A stretch of DNA of 8,623 nucleotides from CAZRZN01 sp964604565 (GCA_964604565.1 CAZRZN010000192.1:1-8623); one strand, 5' to 3'. Positions 1 to 6,558 are shown, counted from the first letter of the stretch. Made by a program: numbers and translations. Notes: a model not told the origin generated them from the letters alone.

Positions 1-318
1 GTCCAGTGGTCGCCCACCGGCACCAACGTGCCTGACTACCCGAAGCTGGCACAGCTTTGGTGGCAGAACATCGGCGACGCGATGTCCGGTGCCAAGACAC
101 CTCAGGCGGCGCTGGATTCGCTTTGTGCCGATCAGGAGCGTGTTCTGGAACGGCTTGAGCGCGCAGGCGTTCAGGGTGACATCGGCCCGATGCTGAACGA
201 AGAGCGCGACGCCGAATACTGGTTCGCACAGCCGGGCGCGCCCTACCCCAAGCTCGAGGTCGAGGACGAAGAGCCGATCACCGTCTCCTATGACGAGCTG
301 ATCAAGTCCTGGCAGTAA
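1..318 (+). CDS. glpV: Glycerol ABC transporter substrate-binding protein, C-terminal part (GlpV-like)
   Basis: This is the last 105 residues of a periplasmic solute-binding protein. The frame is open from base 1, so the start and signal peptide lie outside the window. Visible landmarks are WSPTGTNVPDYPKLAQ (about residues 3-18), a WWQNIGDAMSG stretch (20-30), and LNEERDAEYWFAQPGAP (65-81) near the C-terminus, ending YDELIKSWQ. I recognise this tail from the glycerol-type binding proteins of alpha- and betaproteobacterial ABC importers (the GlpV of rhizobial GlpSTPQUV systems), which deliver glycerol to a membrane permease/ATPase complex. The glycerol kinase 107 nt downstream supports glycerol as substrate. 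A strong hairpin follows the stop. The subfamily call is from memory and a related polyol or sugar substrate remains possible. That it is an ABC solute-binding protein is much surer. Confidence 0.82.
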   Translation, partial: VQWSPTGTNVPDYPKLAQLWWQNIGDAMSGAKTPQAALDSLCADQERVLERLERAGVQGDIGPMLNEERDAEYWFAQPGAPYPKLEVEDEEPITVSYDELIKSWQ

Positions 319-330
319 GCCTGACTTCAA

Positions 331-358
331 TGCCGGGGCCTTGTCACAGGCCCCGGCA
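331..358 (+). terminator. Strong GC-rich hairpin in the glpV-glpK gap, without a T-tract
   Basis: An 11-bp perfect stem, TGCCGGGGCCT (331-341) against AGGCCCCGGCA (348-358), encloses the 6-base loop TGTCAC. It begins 12 nt after the glpV stop. The bases after it (ACCCGTCTCC) are not a T-run, so it is not a textbook intrinsic terminator. It may be a partial terminator, or a 3'-end stabiliser that keeps binding-protein mRNA more abundant than downstream mRNA, a common arrangement in ABC-transporter operons. The structure is seen directly; the role is inferred. Confidence 0.65.
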
Positions 359-425
359 ACCCGTCTCCCCCCATCTTCGAATGATACTCAGGCCGACCTG
401 GCCGCCATCCCGGTGAGGCAGACCC

Positions 426-1916
426 ATGACCCATATTCTCGCGATCGATCAAGGCACGACATCGACGCGCGCCATCCTGTTCGACACATCCCTGTCCATC
501 GTCGCCTCCGCACAGGAGGAATTCGATCAGCATTACCCCGCCAGTGGGTGGGTCGAACACGACGCGTCGGATCTGTGGTCCACAACCGCCGCAACATGCC
601 GTTCGGTGATCGAAAAGGCCGGCCAGGGCACCGCGGAGATTTCCGCCATCGGGATCACCAACCAGCGCGAAACGACGCTGGTCTGGGACCGCAAGTCCGG
701 CAAACCCGTCTACAACGCCATTGTCTGGCAAGACAGGCGCACGTCTGACCTGTGCCGGAGCCTCAAGGCCGAGGGTTTCGAGGACACCGTCACGGACCGC
801 ACCGGCCTGCTTCTCGACCCGTATTTTTCCGGGACGAAGCTGGCCTGGATTCTCGACAATGTCGAAGGCGTCCGCGCCCGCGCCGAAGCGGGTGAGCTGA
901 TCTTTGGCACGGTCGACAGTTGGCTGGTCTGGAACCTGACGGGCGGCAAACTGCATGTCACCGACGCCACCAATGCCGCGCGCACCATGCTTTACGATAT
1001 CCGCAAGGGACGCTGGTCCGCCACGATCTGCGACCGCCTCGGGATTCCCATGTCCATGCTGCCCGAAGTCCGCGACTGTGCCGATGACTTTGGCGAAACC
1101 CGCCCTGACCTCTTCGGCAGACCCATCCCGATCCGCGGGATCGCAGGCGATCAGCAGGCGGCAACGGTCGGGCAGGCCTGCTTTGAACCCGGCATGTTGA
1201 AATCCACCTACGGGACGGGCTGCTTTGCTCTGCTGAACACCGGCGAAACCCCGGTCCGGTCGCAGAACCGGTTGCTGACAACTATTGCCTATCAACTGGA
1301 CGGCAAGCCGACCTATGCCCTTGAGGGGTCGATCTTCATCGCGGGGGCCGTCGTGCAATGGCTCCGCGACGGGCTCAAGATCATCCGAGAGGCGCGCGAG
1401 ACGCAACCGCTCGCGGAAAAGGCCGATCCGTCACAGGAGGTGATCCTTGTGCCGGCCTTTACCGGGCTCGGCGCGCCCTACTGGAACGCCGAATGCCGCG
1501 GCGCGATCTTTGGTCTGACACGCAATTCCGGCCCCGAGGAATTCGCCCGGGCCGCATTGGAAAGCGTCGGCTTTCAGACGCGCGATCTGCTGGAAGCCAT
1601 GACCGCCGACTGGTCCGGCGCAAGCCGCACCGCGCTGCGGGTCGATGGCGGCATGAGCGCATCACGCTTTGCAATGCAGTTTCTGTCGGACATAATTGGC
1701 GCACCGGTGGAGCGCCCGCATCTACTGGAAACCACGGCGATGGGGGCCGCATGGCTCGCCGGGCGGCAATCCGGATTGTTGCCGGACATGCAGACCTTTG
1801 CCGCGGATTGGTCTGCAGAGGCGCGCTTTGATCCCGCGATGCCTGCCGACACAAGAGACGCGAAATACACGGCATGGAAAAAGGCTGTTGAGGCGACAAT
1901 CGGATACGCGACGTGA
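426..1916 (+). CDS. glpK: Glycerol kinase
   Basis: Cytoplasmic FGGY-family kinase, 496 residues, full length: glycerol + ATP gives sn-glycerol 3-phosphate, which traps imported glycerol. The N-terminal phosphate-binding motif AIDQGTTSTR is at residues 6-15. Expected glycerol-contact residues are present by analogy with E. coli GlpK: R81-E82 (in NQRET), W101, Y133, and D242-Q243 in GIAGDQQAA, with D242 as catalytic base. The FGGY signature YFSGTKLAWILDN is at 133-145, YGTGCF at 262-267 and the second-domain VDGGMSASRF at 406-415. The ATG at 426 has a GAGG 8 nt upstream. The stop overlaps the fbp GTG by 4 nt (1913-1916). Compared with E. coli as I recall it, the fructose-bisphosphate loop (around G231-P233) lacks the key Arg, and the C-terminal EIIA-Glc-binding sequence is not conserved, so control probably differs. 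Expression is likely shared with glpV upstream and fbp downstream. Confidence 0.97.
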   Translation: MTHILAIDQGTTSTRAILFDTSLSIVASAQEEFDQHYPASGWVEHDASDLWSTTAATCRSVIEKAGQGTAEISAIGITNQRETTLVWDRKSGKPVYNAIVWQDRRTSDLCRSLKAEGFEDTVTDRTGLLLDPYFSGTKLAWILDNVEGVRARAEAGELIFGTVDSWLVWNLTGGKLHVTDATNAARTMLYDIRKGRWSATICDRLGIPMSMLPEVRDCADDFGETRPDLFGRPIPIRGIAGDQQAATVGQACFEPGMLKSTYGTGCFALLNTGETPVRSQNRLLTTIAYQLDGKPTYALEGSIFIAGAVVQWLRDGLKIIREARETQPLAEKADPSQEVILVPAFTGLGAPYWNAECRGAIFGLTRNSGPEEFARAALESVGFQTRDLLEAMTADWSGASRTALRVDGGMSASRFAMQFLSDIIGAPVERPHLLETTAMGAAWLAGRQSGLLPDMQTFAADWSAEARFDPAMPADTRDAKYTAWKKAVEATIGYAT

Positions 1917-2884
1917 CCGGCCTCACACTGCGGCGGTATCTGACGCAGCACGCGACACTGGACCCAAGCCTTGTCTTTCTCATCGAAGACGTTGGGTCAG
2001 CCTGCCGCGTCATTTCGGACCGGATCCGCAACGCCGCCTTCGCAGGGGATCTCGGCTCATCGGACAACGTCAATGTGCAGGGTGAACAGCAAAAGCCGCT
2101 GGATCTCATTGCGAATGATGTCTTCAGCCGGATTTGCACCAACAGCCCTCATCTGGCCGCGCTGATATCGGAAGAGATCGAAGAGGTCACCTGGCTGAAG
2201 CCCCCTGAAAAAGGCGATTACCTGCTGTATTTCGATCCCTTGGACGGGTCGTCCAATCTGGATGTGAACCTGTCGGTCGGAACGATCTTTTCGATCATGC
2301 AGGTCCGGGCGGATGGCGACCGCGATGTTTTGCGCCCCGGCACGGACCAGATCTGCGCAGGCTATGCGATTTACGGTCCTTCGACCCATCTGGTTCTGAC
2401 GCTGGGCGACAGCGTGAACGGCTTTGACTGCCAGACGGGAACCGGCGAATTCCGATTGACGCATCCTGACATGAAGATCCCGAAGGAAACCGCGGAATTC
2501 GCCATCAACGCATCGCGCCGCCGTTTCTGGGAGGCGCCCATCCTCGCCTATGTGGAGGACTGTCTCACAGGCCCCGATGGTCCAAGGAGCAAGGGGTTCA
2601 ACATGCGCTGGACCGCCTCCATGGTGGCCGAGGTTCACCGCATCCTGACGCGCGGCGGCGTGTTCCTTTATCCACGGGATGCCGACAACCGCGACATGGG
2701 AGGAAGATTGCGCCTTATGTACGAGGCGAACCCGATGGCCATGATCGTCGAGGCGGCGGGCGGTGCCGCATCCACCGGCACCCAGCGGATCCTTGAATTG
2801 CGGCCCACGGGCCCGCATCAGCGCGTGCCGGTCGTCCTCGGCTCCAGTGCCGAGGTCGCGCTGATCGAGAGCTATCACCGGTGA
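1913..2884 (+). CDS. fbp: Fructose-1,6-bisphosphatase, class I
   Basis: Cytoplasmic enzyme of 323 residues that hydrolyses fructose 1,6-bisphosphate to fructose 6-phosphate, the committed gluconeogenic step. Class I landmarks in order: NVQGEQQKPLDLIAND (54-69), the metal-binding EE (87-88), DPLDGSSNLD (108-117) with the metal-binding Asp residues, FNMRWTASMVAEVHRI (229-244), PRDADNRDMGGRLRLMYEAN (254-273) containing the family signature, and HQRVPVVLGS (302-311). The length matches the family. The start is a GTG inside GTGA, overlapping the glpK stop by 4 nt. No good Shine-Dalgarno sits at the right distance, which suggests translation by coupling to glpK. The first residues look homologous, and no better start is visible. 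No RuBisCO or phosphoribulokinase gene is nearby, so a gluconeogenic role serving glycerol use is more likely than a Calvin-cycle role, which would be the alternative. Confidence 0.96.
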   Translation: MTGLTLRRYLTQHATLDPSLVFLIEDVGSACRVISDRIRNAAFAGDLGSSDNVNVQGEQQKPLDLIANDVFSRICTNSPHLAALISEEIEEVTWLKPPEKGDYLLYFDPLDGSSNLDVNLSVGTIFSIMQVRADGDRDVLRPGTDQICAGYAIYGPSTHLVLTLGDSVNGFDCQTGTGEFRLTHPDMKIPKETAEFAINASRRRFWEAPILAYVEDCLTGPDGPRSKGFNMRWTASMVAEVHRILTRGGVFLYPRDADNRDMGGRLRLMYEANPMAMIVEAAGGAASTGTQRILELRPTGPHQRVPVVLGSSAEVALIESYHR

Positions 2885-3139
2885 CGTGGCACGCCCCGAC
2901 CTGAAAACAGGTGTTTCGGGAAGCCGCCCGTACTACCCTGCGGCAAAGTTTGCGCATCACCCCATGCTGAACGCAACTCTGCGCAAGGCGCCCCGCCCCT
3001 ATCCAGCAACAATGGGCAAACACGGTGAACACCGTTGCCAGAACCACGGAATAATCGCAACTTGAGGTGAGAAGCCTTTTGCTTTGCATGACCCGGATGG
3101 TATCGCCCTTACGCGCGTCATGACCAAGGGTCACCGATT
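2885..3139. promoter_or_regulatory. 255-nt spacer with inverted repeats, presumed promoter region of the glycosyltransferase gene
   Basis: No credible gene lies here. What can be seen: a small hairpin at 2899-2912 (ACCTG-AAAA-CAGGT) 15 nt after the fbp stop; a spaced inverted repeat TTGCGCA/TGCGCAA (2950-2956 and 2980-2986); a compact inverted repeat ACGGTG-AA-CACCGT (3022-3035); a possible -10 box AATAAT at 3050-3055 without a matching -35; and TGACC-AAG-GGTCA (3121-3133) overlapping the ribosome-binding region of the next gene. The spacer length and these repeats suggest that the next gene has its own promoter. That is inference; no strong sigma-70 promoter can be named. Confidence 0.4.
3022..3035. 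repeat. Perfect 14-bp inverted repeat, candidate operator
   Basis: ACGGTG and CACCGT form perfect 6-bp arms around a 2-bp AA spacer. The spacer is too short for a stable RNA hairpin loop, so a dimeric DNA-binding protein is the more natural reader. It lies about 15 nt upstream of a possible -10 box (AATAAT, 3050-3055), which would place it over the -35 position. No regulator gene in the window is available as the partner. A 6-bp palindrome can arise by chance in a spacer this long. Confidence 0.4.
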
Positions 3140-3889
3140 ATGAGCTTTGCAGAACTCTTCGACTGGTTCGATCAGGTTTACATTGTCAATCTTCCGAACA
3201 GATCGGATCGCCGGCAGGAGACTGTCGCAGAGTTCGCGCGTGTGGGTGTTGCAATTCCGAACGGCAAGATCCGGTTTTTCGAGGCCACCCGCCCGACAAA
3301 CAAGGAAGAGTTTCCGTCTATCGGCTCTCTCGGGAATTTCATTTCGCAAACCCGCGTGATGAAAGACGCCCTCGACAACGGCTTCGAGCGTATTCTGGTC
3401 TGCGAGGATGACCTGCATCTCAACGATTTCGCGGCCGATAGCGTCAAGACCGTTCTCGAGGACTTGAAATCCAGCGACTGGACCATGGCCTCGCTTGGGT
3501 ATCTCGAACCCACCACGCCTCCCTCGGATCGGGTTGGCCTGTCGCCTTGGGACGGTGACACGCTTGGGGCGCAGTTTTACGCCGTGCGCGGTGACGGCAT
3601 CCGCGGGTTTCATGACTATCTTGCCGTGGCCCGTTCGCGCCCGTCCGGCCATCCGCAAGGCGGAGCGATGTTCTTTGACGGGGCTTTCAATATGGTCCGC
3701 ACGCAGGTTCCCGCCATTCGGTTCTATATCGCAACGCCATGTCTTGCCGGGCAACGCTCATCGCGGACGGACCTGCACGATCTGCGGTTCTACGACCGCC
3801 AAGAACCTTTTCGGACGATCATGGTCTATCTGCGCAAGCTGCGGAACCGGCTGTGGCGCAGCGGTCGAAAGGCGCGGCCGGGCGGCTGA
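3140..3889 (+). CDS. Glycosyltransferase family 25 protein
   Basis: A 249-residue cytoplasmic or membrane-associated sugar transferase of the LPS-biosynthesis type (GT25), expected to transfer a sugar from a nucleotide sugar to a surface glycan; donor and acceptor cannot be read from the sequence. Family landmarks: YIVNLPNRSDRR (14-25), SLGNFISQTRVMKDAL (63-78), the acidic ILVCEDDL motif (85-92), the GAQFYAVRG segment (143-151), GGAMFFDGAFN (174-184) and PCLAGQRSSRTDLHD (200-214). There is no signal peptide or membrane segment. The C-terminus (231-247) is strongly basic and could bind the inner membrane surface. The ATG at 3140 follows an AAGGG-type ribosome site about 10 nt upstream and lies right after an inverted repeat. 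It stands alone: fbp upstream is 255 nt away and the downstream operon is convergent. No other glycan genes are visible, so its pathway is unknown. Confidence 0.88.
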   Translation: MSFAELFDWFDQVYIVNLPNRSDRRQETVAEFARVGVAIPNGKIRFFEATRPTNKEEFPSIGSLGNFISQTRVMKDALDNGFERILVCEDDLHLNDFAADSVKTVLEDLKSSDWTMASLGYLEPTTPPSDRVGLSPWDGDTLGAQFYAVRGDGIRGFHDYLAVARSRPSGHPQGGAMFFDGAFNMVRTQVPAIRFYIATPCLAGQRSSRTDLHDLRFYDRQEPFRTIMVYLRKLRNRLWRSGRKARPGG

Positions 3890-4025
3890 TCCGGATCGAT
3901 GATCGACATGGCGGCACCGCATGACCCAGTGCCATTCCAAGTTGCCTCTCGGACGCGCGCAAGGCGGCAATCCGCAGAGCCACGCCGGTTTCCAGCCTGT
4001 CCCTGCCAGAGTGCTGCCGCGCGCA

Positions 4026-4805
4026 TCAGGTGAGCGGCCCCCGGCGACCCTGAAATCTGGCGACCGTGATGCCGGCCGCCTCCAACGCCGTCCGCACCGC
4101 ACGAGCCATGGGCAGGGCCGTCGCGCCGTCGCCATGCAGGCAGATCGTGTCGATCCCGGCCGGGATCGGATCGCCTGTATCAGGCAGGATCGCGCCCGCC
4201 TGCACCATCTTTACAATCCGGGGCGCCGCCGTCTCCGGGTCGTGCAACACGGCCCCCGGAAGGCGCCGGTCCACGAGCGTCGCATCCGCGTTATAGGCGC
4301 GGTCGGCAAAGATCTCTCCCGACCAAAGGCAGCCGAGACGTTCCACCACGCGCTGCTGGGCTGTCGCAGCCAGAACCATTACGATGATCTCCGGCGCAAT
4401 CTCCAGAGCGGCCCCGTAGCAGGCCTCTGCAAGGGCTTCGTCCTCTGAGGCCATGTTCGACAGGGCGCCATGCAATTTCAGATGCCGCACCTCGGCACCG
4501 GCGGCCCGCGCCATGCCCAGGGCCGCGCCCAGCTGATACTGGACCATGTGGCGCAGGCTGGCCTCCGGCAGATGCATCCGCCGCCGGCCAAAGCCTTGCA
4601 GGTCCGCAAACCCCGGATGCGCGCCGATCCCCACACCCTGCGCTGTCGCGGTGGCCATGGTCTCTGCCATCACGTCCCAGTCCCCGGCATGAAACCCGCA
4701 GGCCACATTGGCGGAGGTCACGACCTCCAGCAGGGCGGGATCTTGCCCCATCACCCATGGGCCAAAGCTTTCGCCCATATCCGCGTTGAGATCGACAGTG
4801 GTCAT
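4026..4805 (-). CDS. pxpA: 5-oxoprolinase subunit PxpA (LamB/YcsF family)
   Basis: Cytoplasmic subunit of 259 residues of the ATP-dependent prokaryotic 5-oxoprolinase, which with PxpB and PxpC opens 5-oxoproline (pyroglutamate) to L-glutamate. LamB/YcsF landmarks: VDLNADMGESFG (4-15), TSANVACGFHAGD (30-42), IGAHPGFADLQGFGRR (60-75), the KLHGALSNM segment (110-118), GEIFADRAY (163-171) and ICLHGDG (221-227). These carry the conserved Asp, His and Glu residues of this polysaccharide-deacetylase-like fold. The frame is open 87 codons further upstream, but that is read-through of pxpC in another frame. The ATG at 4805 gives the family N-terminus, has GAGGAG 4-5 nt before it, and overlaps the pxpC stop as ATGA (4802-4805). 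It is the last gene of the minus-strand operon. The short RRGPLT tail is unremarkable. Confidence in family and function is high because all three subunits are adjacent. Confidence 0.95.
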   Translation of the reverse strand: MTTVDLNADMGESFGPWVMGQDPALLEVVTSANVACGFHAGDWDVMAETMATATAQGVGIGAHPGFADLQGFGRRRMHLPEASLRHMVQYQLGAALGMARAAGAEVRHLKLHGALSNMASEDEALAEACYGAALEIAPEIIVMVLAATAQQRVVERLGCLWSGEIFADRAYNADATLVDRRLPGAVLHDPETAAPRIVKMVQAGAILPDTGDPIPAGIDTICLHGDGATALPMARAVRTALEAAGITVARFQGRRGPLT

Positions 4806-5809
4806 TCGAGCTCCTCTCCGGCAGTGACGCCGCTGATCAATGTATAGGACAGAAGGTCCGGCATGTCGGCCGGGTCGCGCACAAGGGGCCGGACCATCCC
4901 GGGCAGGGCCTTTAGCGTGCGGCGATAGCTGGCCTCTGCCTCCAGCGCCTCTGCGCGGGTGACGAAGCGGAACCGCAGGCACGCGCCCGGCGCGCTTTGC
5001 GCAACGCGCGGCAGATCGGCGGGAATGACCGTCCCGATCCGGGGATAACCCCCGGTGGTCTGACATTCATACAGCAGGATATAGGGTGCTCCGTCACCCG
5101 GAATCTGGATGTCGCCGGGCGTGATCACCTCCGAGACGATGCTCTGCCCGGTCTCAAGGCCATATCCGGCCCCCGAGGGTTTCAGACGCATACCCATGCG
5201 GTTGCCCCGGCTGTCGCGGGTGAAATCCTCCGTCGTGAACCGGGCGCGCATATCTTCGGGGAAGAGGTCGGTCTGAAGACTTGGCAACACCCGCAGCGCC
5301 CCGCCGTCGAACCGCGACTGCGCATACAATGTGAGACCTGTCACGCGCCCGGTGTCGTCCCCCAGCGGGACCGTCTCTCCGGCCTGCAACAGGTGCCCCA
5401 GCCCCGCAGCCAGATGCGCCGACCGCGCGCCCAGCTCCTCTGGCAGATCGAACCCGCCGCCGATCGTCAGGTAGCCATAGACACCGCGCAGCGCGCCACC
5501 GATCTCCAAGACGGCGCCCGAGGCCATGGCATGGCTGGCGTTCCACGTCAGGGGCGCGCCATCCAGCGTGGCCCGCATCGGCGCCCCGGTCAAAGCGATC
5601 CGGCAGGATCTTTGCGCGCGGAAACGGCCGCCAAAGCCCGCCAGTTCCAGCGCGGTGCCGACCGGCAATTTCAGCAGTGCCGCCCCTTCGGCCAGCGCCA
5701 GCCGATCCGAAGCCCCTCCCCGCGACAGGCCCAGCGACATGAACCCGGGTCTGCCGCTATCCTGCACGGTGACCCCCGGCCCGGCCTGAAGGATCTCCAG
5801 CGCGCTCAT
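4802..5809 (-). CDS. pxpC: 5-oxoprolinase subunit PxpC (biotin-dependent carboxyltransferase-like, AHS2 family)
   Basis: 335 residues with the cyclophilin-like fold of the allophanate-hydrolase-subunit-2 family. It pairs with PxpB to form the part of 5-oxoprolinase thought to phosphorylate and activate 5-oxoproline. Landmarks: GPGVTVQDSGRPGF (10-23), LSRGGASDR (28-36), IALTGAPMRATLDG (71-84), YLTIGGGFDLP (113-123), GNRMGMRL (202-209), SEVITPGDIQIPGDG (226-240) and QTTGGYPRIGTVIPADLP (250-267). All match the family well and the length is typical. The ATG at 5809 is chosen over upstream in-frame codons because it gives the standard N-terminus, has AAGGA about 9-10 nt before it, and overlaps the pxpB stop as ATGA (5806-5809). 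Older annotation would call this an allophanate hydrolase subunit. The neighbouring pxpA and the absence of urea carboxylase argue for 5-oxoprolinase. Confidence 0.94.
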   Translation of the reverse strand: MSALEILQAGPGVTVQDSGRPGFMSLGLSRGGASDRLALAEGAALLKLPVGTALELAGFGGRFRAQRSCRIALTGAPMRATLDGAPLTWNASHAMASGAVLEIGGALRGVYGYLTIGGGFDLPEELGARSAHLAAGLGHLLQAGETVPLGDDTGRVTGLTLYAQSRFDGGALRVLPSLQTDLFPEDMRARFTTEDFTRDSRGNRMGMRLKPSGAGYGLETGQSIVSEVITPGDIQIPGDGAPYILLYECQTTGGYPRIGTVIPADLPRVAQSAPGACLRFRFVTRAEALEAEASYRRTLKALPGMVRPLVRDPADMPDLLSYTLISGVTAGEELE

Positions 5810-6549
5810 GGCAGGGCGTCCTTGCGGATGCCACCAGCCGGGTCCGCCCGGAGCCTGTCCCACGCCTCGCGGTCTACTGCCTCGAAGATGACTTCGTCAC
5901 CCGGGCGCAACAGGAACGGGTCGTCGCTTTCTGGCTGATACAGCGGCGCAGCCGTCTGCCCGACATGGCGCCAGCCGGTCGGGGCAGATACGGCGAACAG
6001 GACGAATTGCCGGATGGCCACCACCAGCGCGCCGACGGGCACGCGCGGGGTCAGGCCGGTCTGGCGTGGAATGTCCCAAGCTGCGGGCAGCGTGCCAAGA
6101 TAGGGCTGCCCGGGCGCGAAACCGATGGCCTTGACCCGCACCCGCGCCTCGGAAAGCGACTTTACGGCCTCCTCGACGCTCAGGCCTGCCGCCTGCGCGG
6201 CCTCCTCCAGCTGCGGGGCGAGATCCGTGCCATAGACCGTCGGAATGTGCAGCAGCCTGCGCCCCTCCGGCAGCGGCGCGGCATACCAGTCCTCCGCCGC
6301 CAGCCGTTCGGTCAGGATGGTCGTAAGAGATTCCAGAGAGACGTGCAGAGGATCGAACCGCAGATAGGTCGACACAAGCGAGGTCGACATTTCCTCGACC
6401 CCCTCGGGCAGGTCCGCCTTAACCGCTGCGCAAAAGGCCAGTGCTGCGCGGTTGGCAGGTTCCGACAGTGCCTCTGCAAAGCGCACGATCACGCCGTCCA
6501 GCCCGATAGGCTCGATCCGGGGGCTGGTCTTTGCGGTAGGGTCTGTCAC
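5806..6549 (-). CDS. pxpB: 5-oxoprolinase subunit PxpB (AHS1 family), divergent
   Basis: 247 residues from the chosen GTG. Allophanate-hydrolase-subunit-1 family protein, the partner of PxpC in the 5-oxoprolinase. Landmarks: IEPIGLDGVIVRF (12-24), STYLRFDP (60-67), IPTVYGTDLAPQLEEAAQA (102-120), GLSVEEAVKSL (122-132), GFAPGQPYLGTLP (143-155), PRQTGLTPRVPVGALVVAI (161-179) and GWRHVGQTAAPLY (192-204). Compared with typical PxpB as I remember it, the His before the GFxPG motif is missing (SLSEARVRV) and the GGxQTxIYP motif reads AIRQFVLFA, with only the Gln kept. This marks a divergent subgroup or altered catalysis. A GTG 10 codons upstream (6579) is possible but lacks a good ribosome site; the GTG at 6549 has GAGGAG 9 nt ahead. 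It is separated from the upstream PLP-enzyme gene by 60 nt, the only non-overlapping junction in this operon. Confidence 0.88.
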   Translation of the reverse strand: MTDPTAKTSPRIEPIGLDGVIVRFAEALSEPANRAALAFCAAVKADLPEGVEEMSTSLVSTYLRFDPLHVSLESLTTILTERLAAEDWYAAPLPEGRRLLHIPTVYGTDLAPQLEEAAQAAGLSVEEAVKSLSEARVRVKAIGFAPGQPYLGTLPAAWDIPRQTGLTPRVPVGALVVAIRQFVLFAVSAPTGWRHVGQTAAPLYQPESDDPFLLRPGDEVIFEAVDREAWDRLRADPAGGIRKDALP

Positions 6550-6558
6550 GTCATGCCG

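Noticed and set aside
327..1406. Long open frame on the minus strand opposite glpK
   Set aside because: It lies antisense to an unmistakable glycerol kinase and its translation is Arg/Gly/Asp-rich without recognisable motifs; long antisense frames are expected in GC-rich DNA.
2899..2912. ACCTG-AAAA-CAGGT as a lux box or as the fbp terminator
   Set aside because: The arms resemble a lux box, but the element is 14 bp rather than 18-20 bp, and no LuxR/LuxI gene is nearby. As a terminator the 5-bp stem is short and no T-tract follows. Extra CCCG/CGGG pairing outside it is interrupted by a bulge.
2964..3065. Possible 33-residue small protein (MLNATLRKAP...) in the spacer before the GT25 gene
   Set aside because: There is no ribosome-binding site ahead of the ATG, no recognisable motif, and the frame contains the inverted repeats; it is better read as non-coding spacer.
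3079..3106. TTGCTT ... TATCGC as a sigma-70 promoter for the GT25 gene
   Set aside because: Spacing is 16 bp but the -10 matches consensus poorly; no better than chance in this spacer.
3955..4024. Stem-loop GCGGCA/TGCCGC with flanking GCGC as a shared terminator of the convergent genes
   Set aside because: The loop is about 45 nt, the stem has a 3-nt bulge, and neither side has a T-tract. No convincing terminator is visible in 3890-4025.
4806..5066. Upstream extension of pxpA by 87 codons
   Set aside because: The extension overlaps the C-terminal quarter of PxpC in another frame and looks non-protein-like (Arg/Pro-rich). The family N-terminus and a strong ribosome site are at the ATG at 4805.
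4802..6549. Allophanate hydrolase (urea degradation) as the function of the AHS1/AHS2 pair
   Set aside because: No urea carboxylase or amidase-type allophanate hydrolase is present, and a LamB/YcsF-family gene follows immediately, the hallmark of the PxpABC 5-oxoprolinase.
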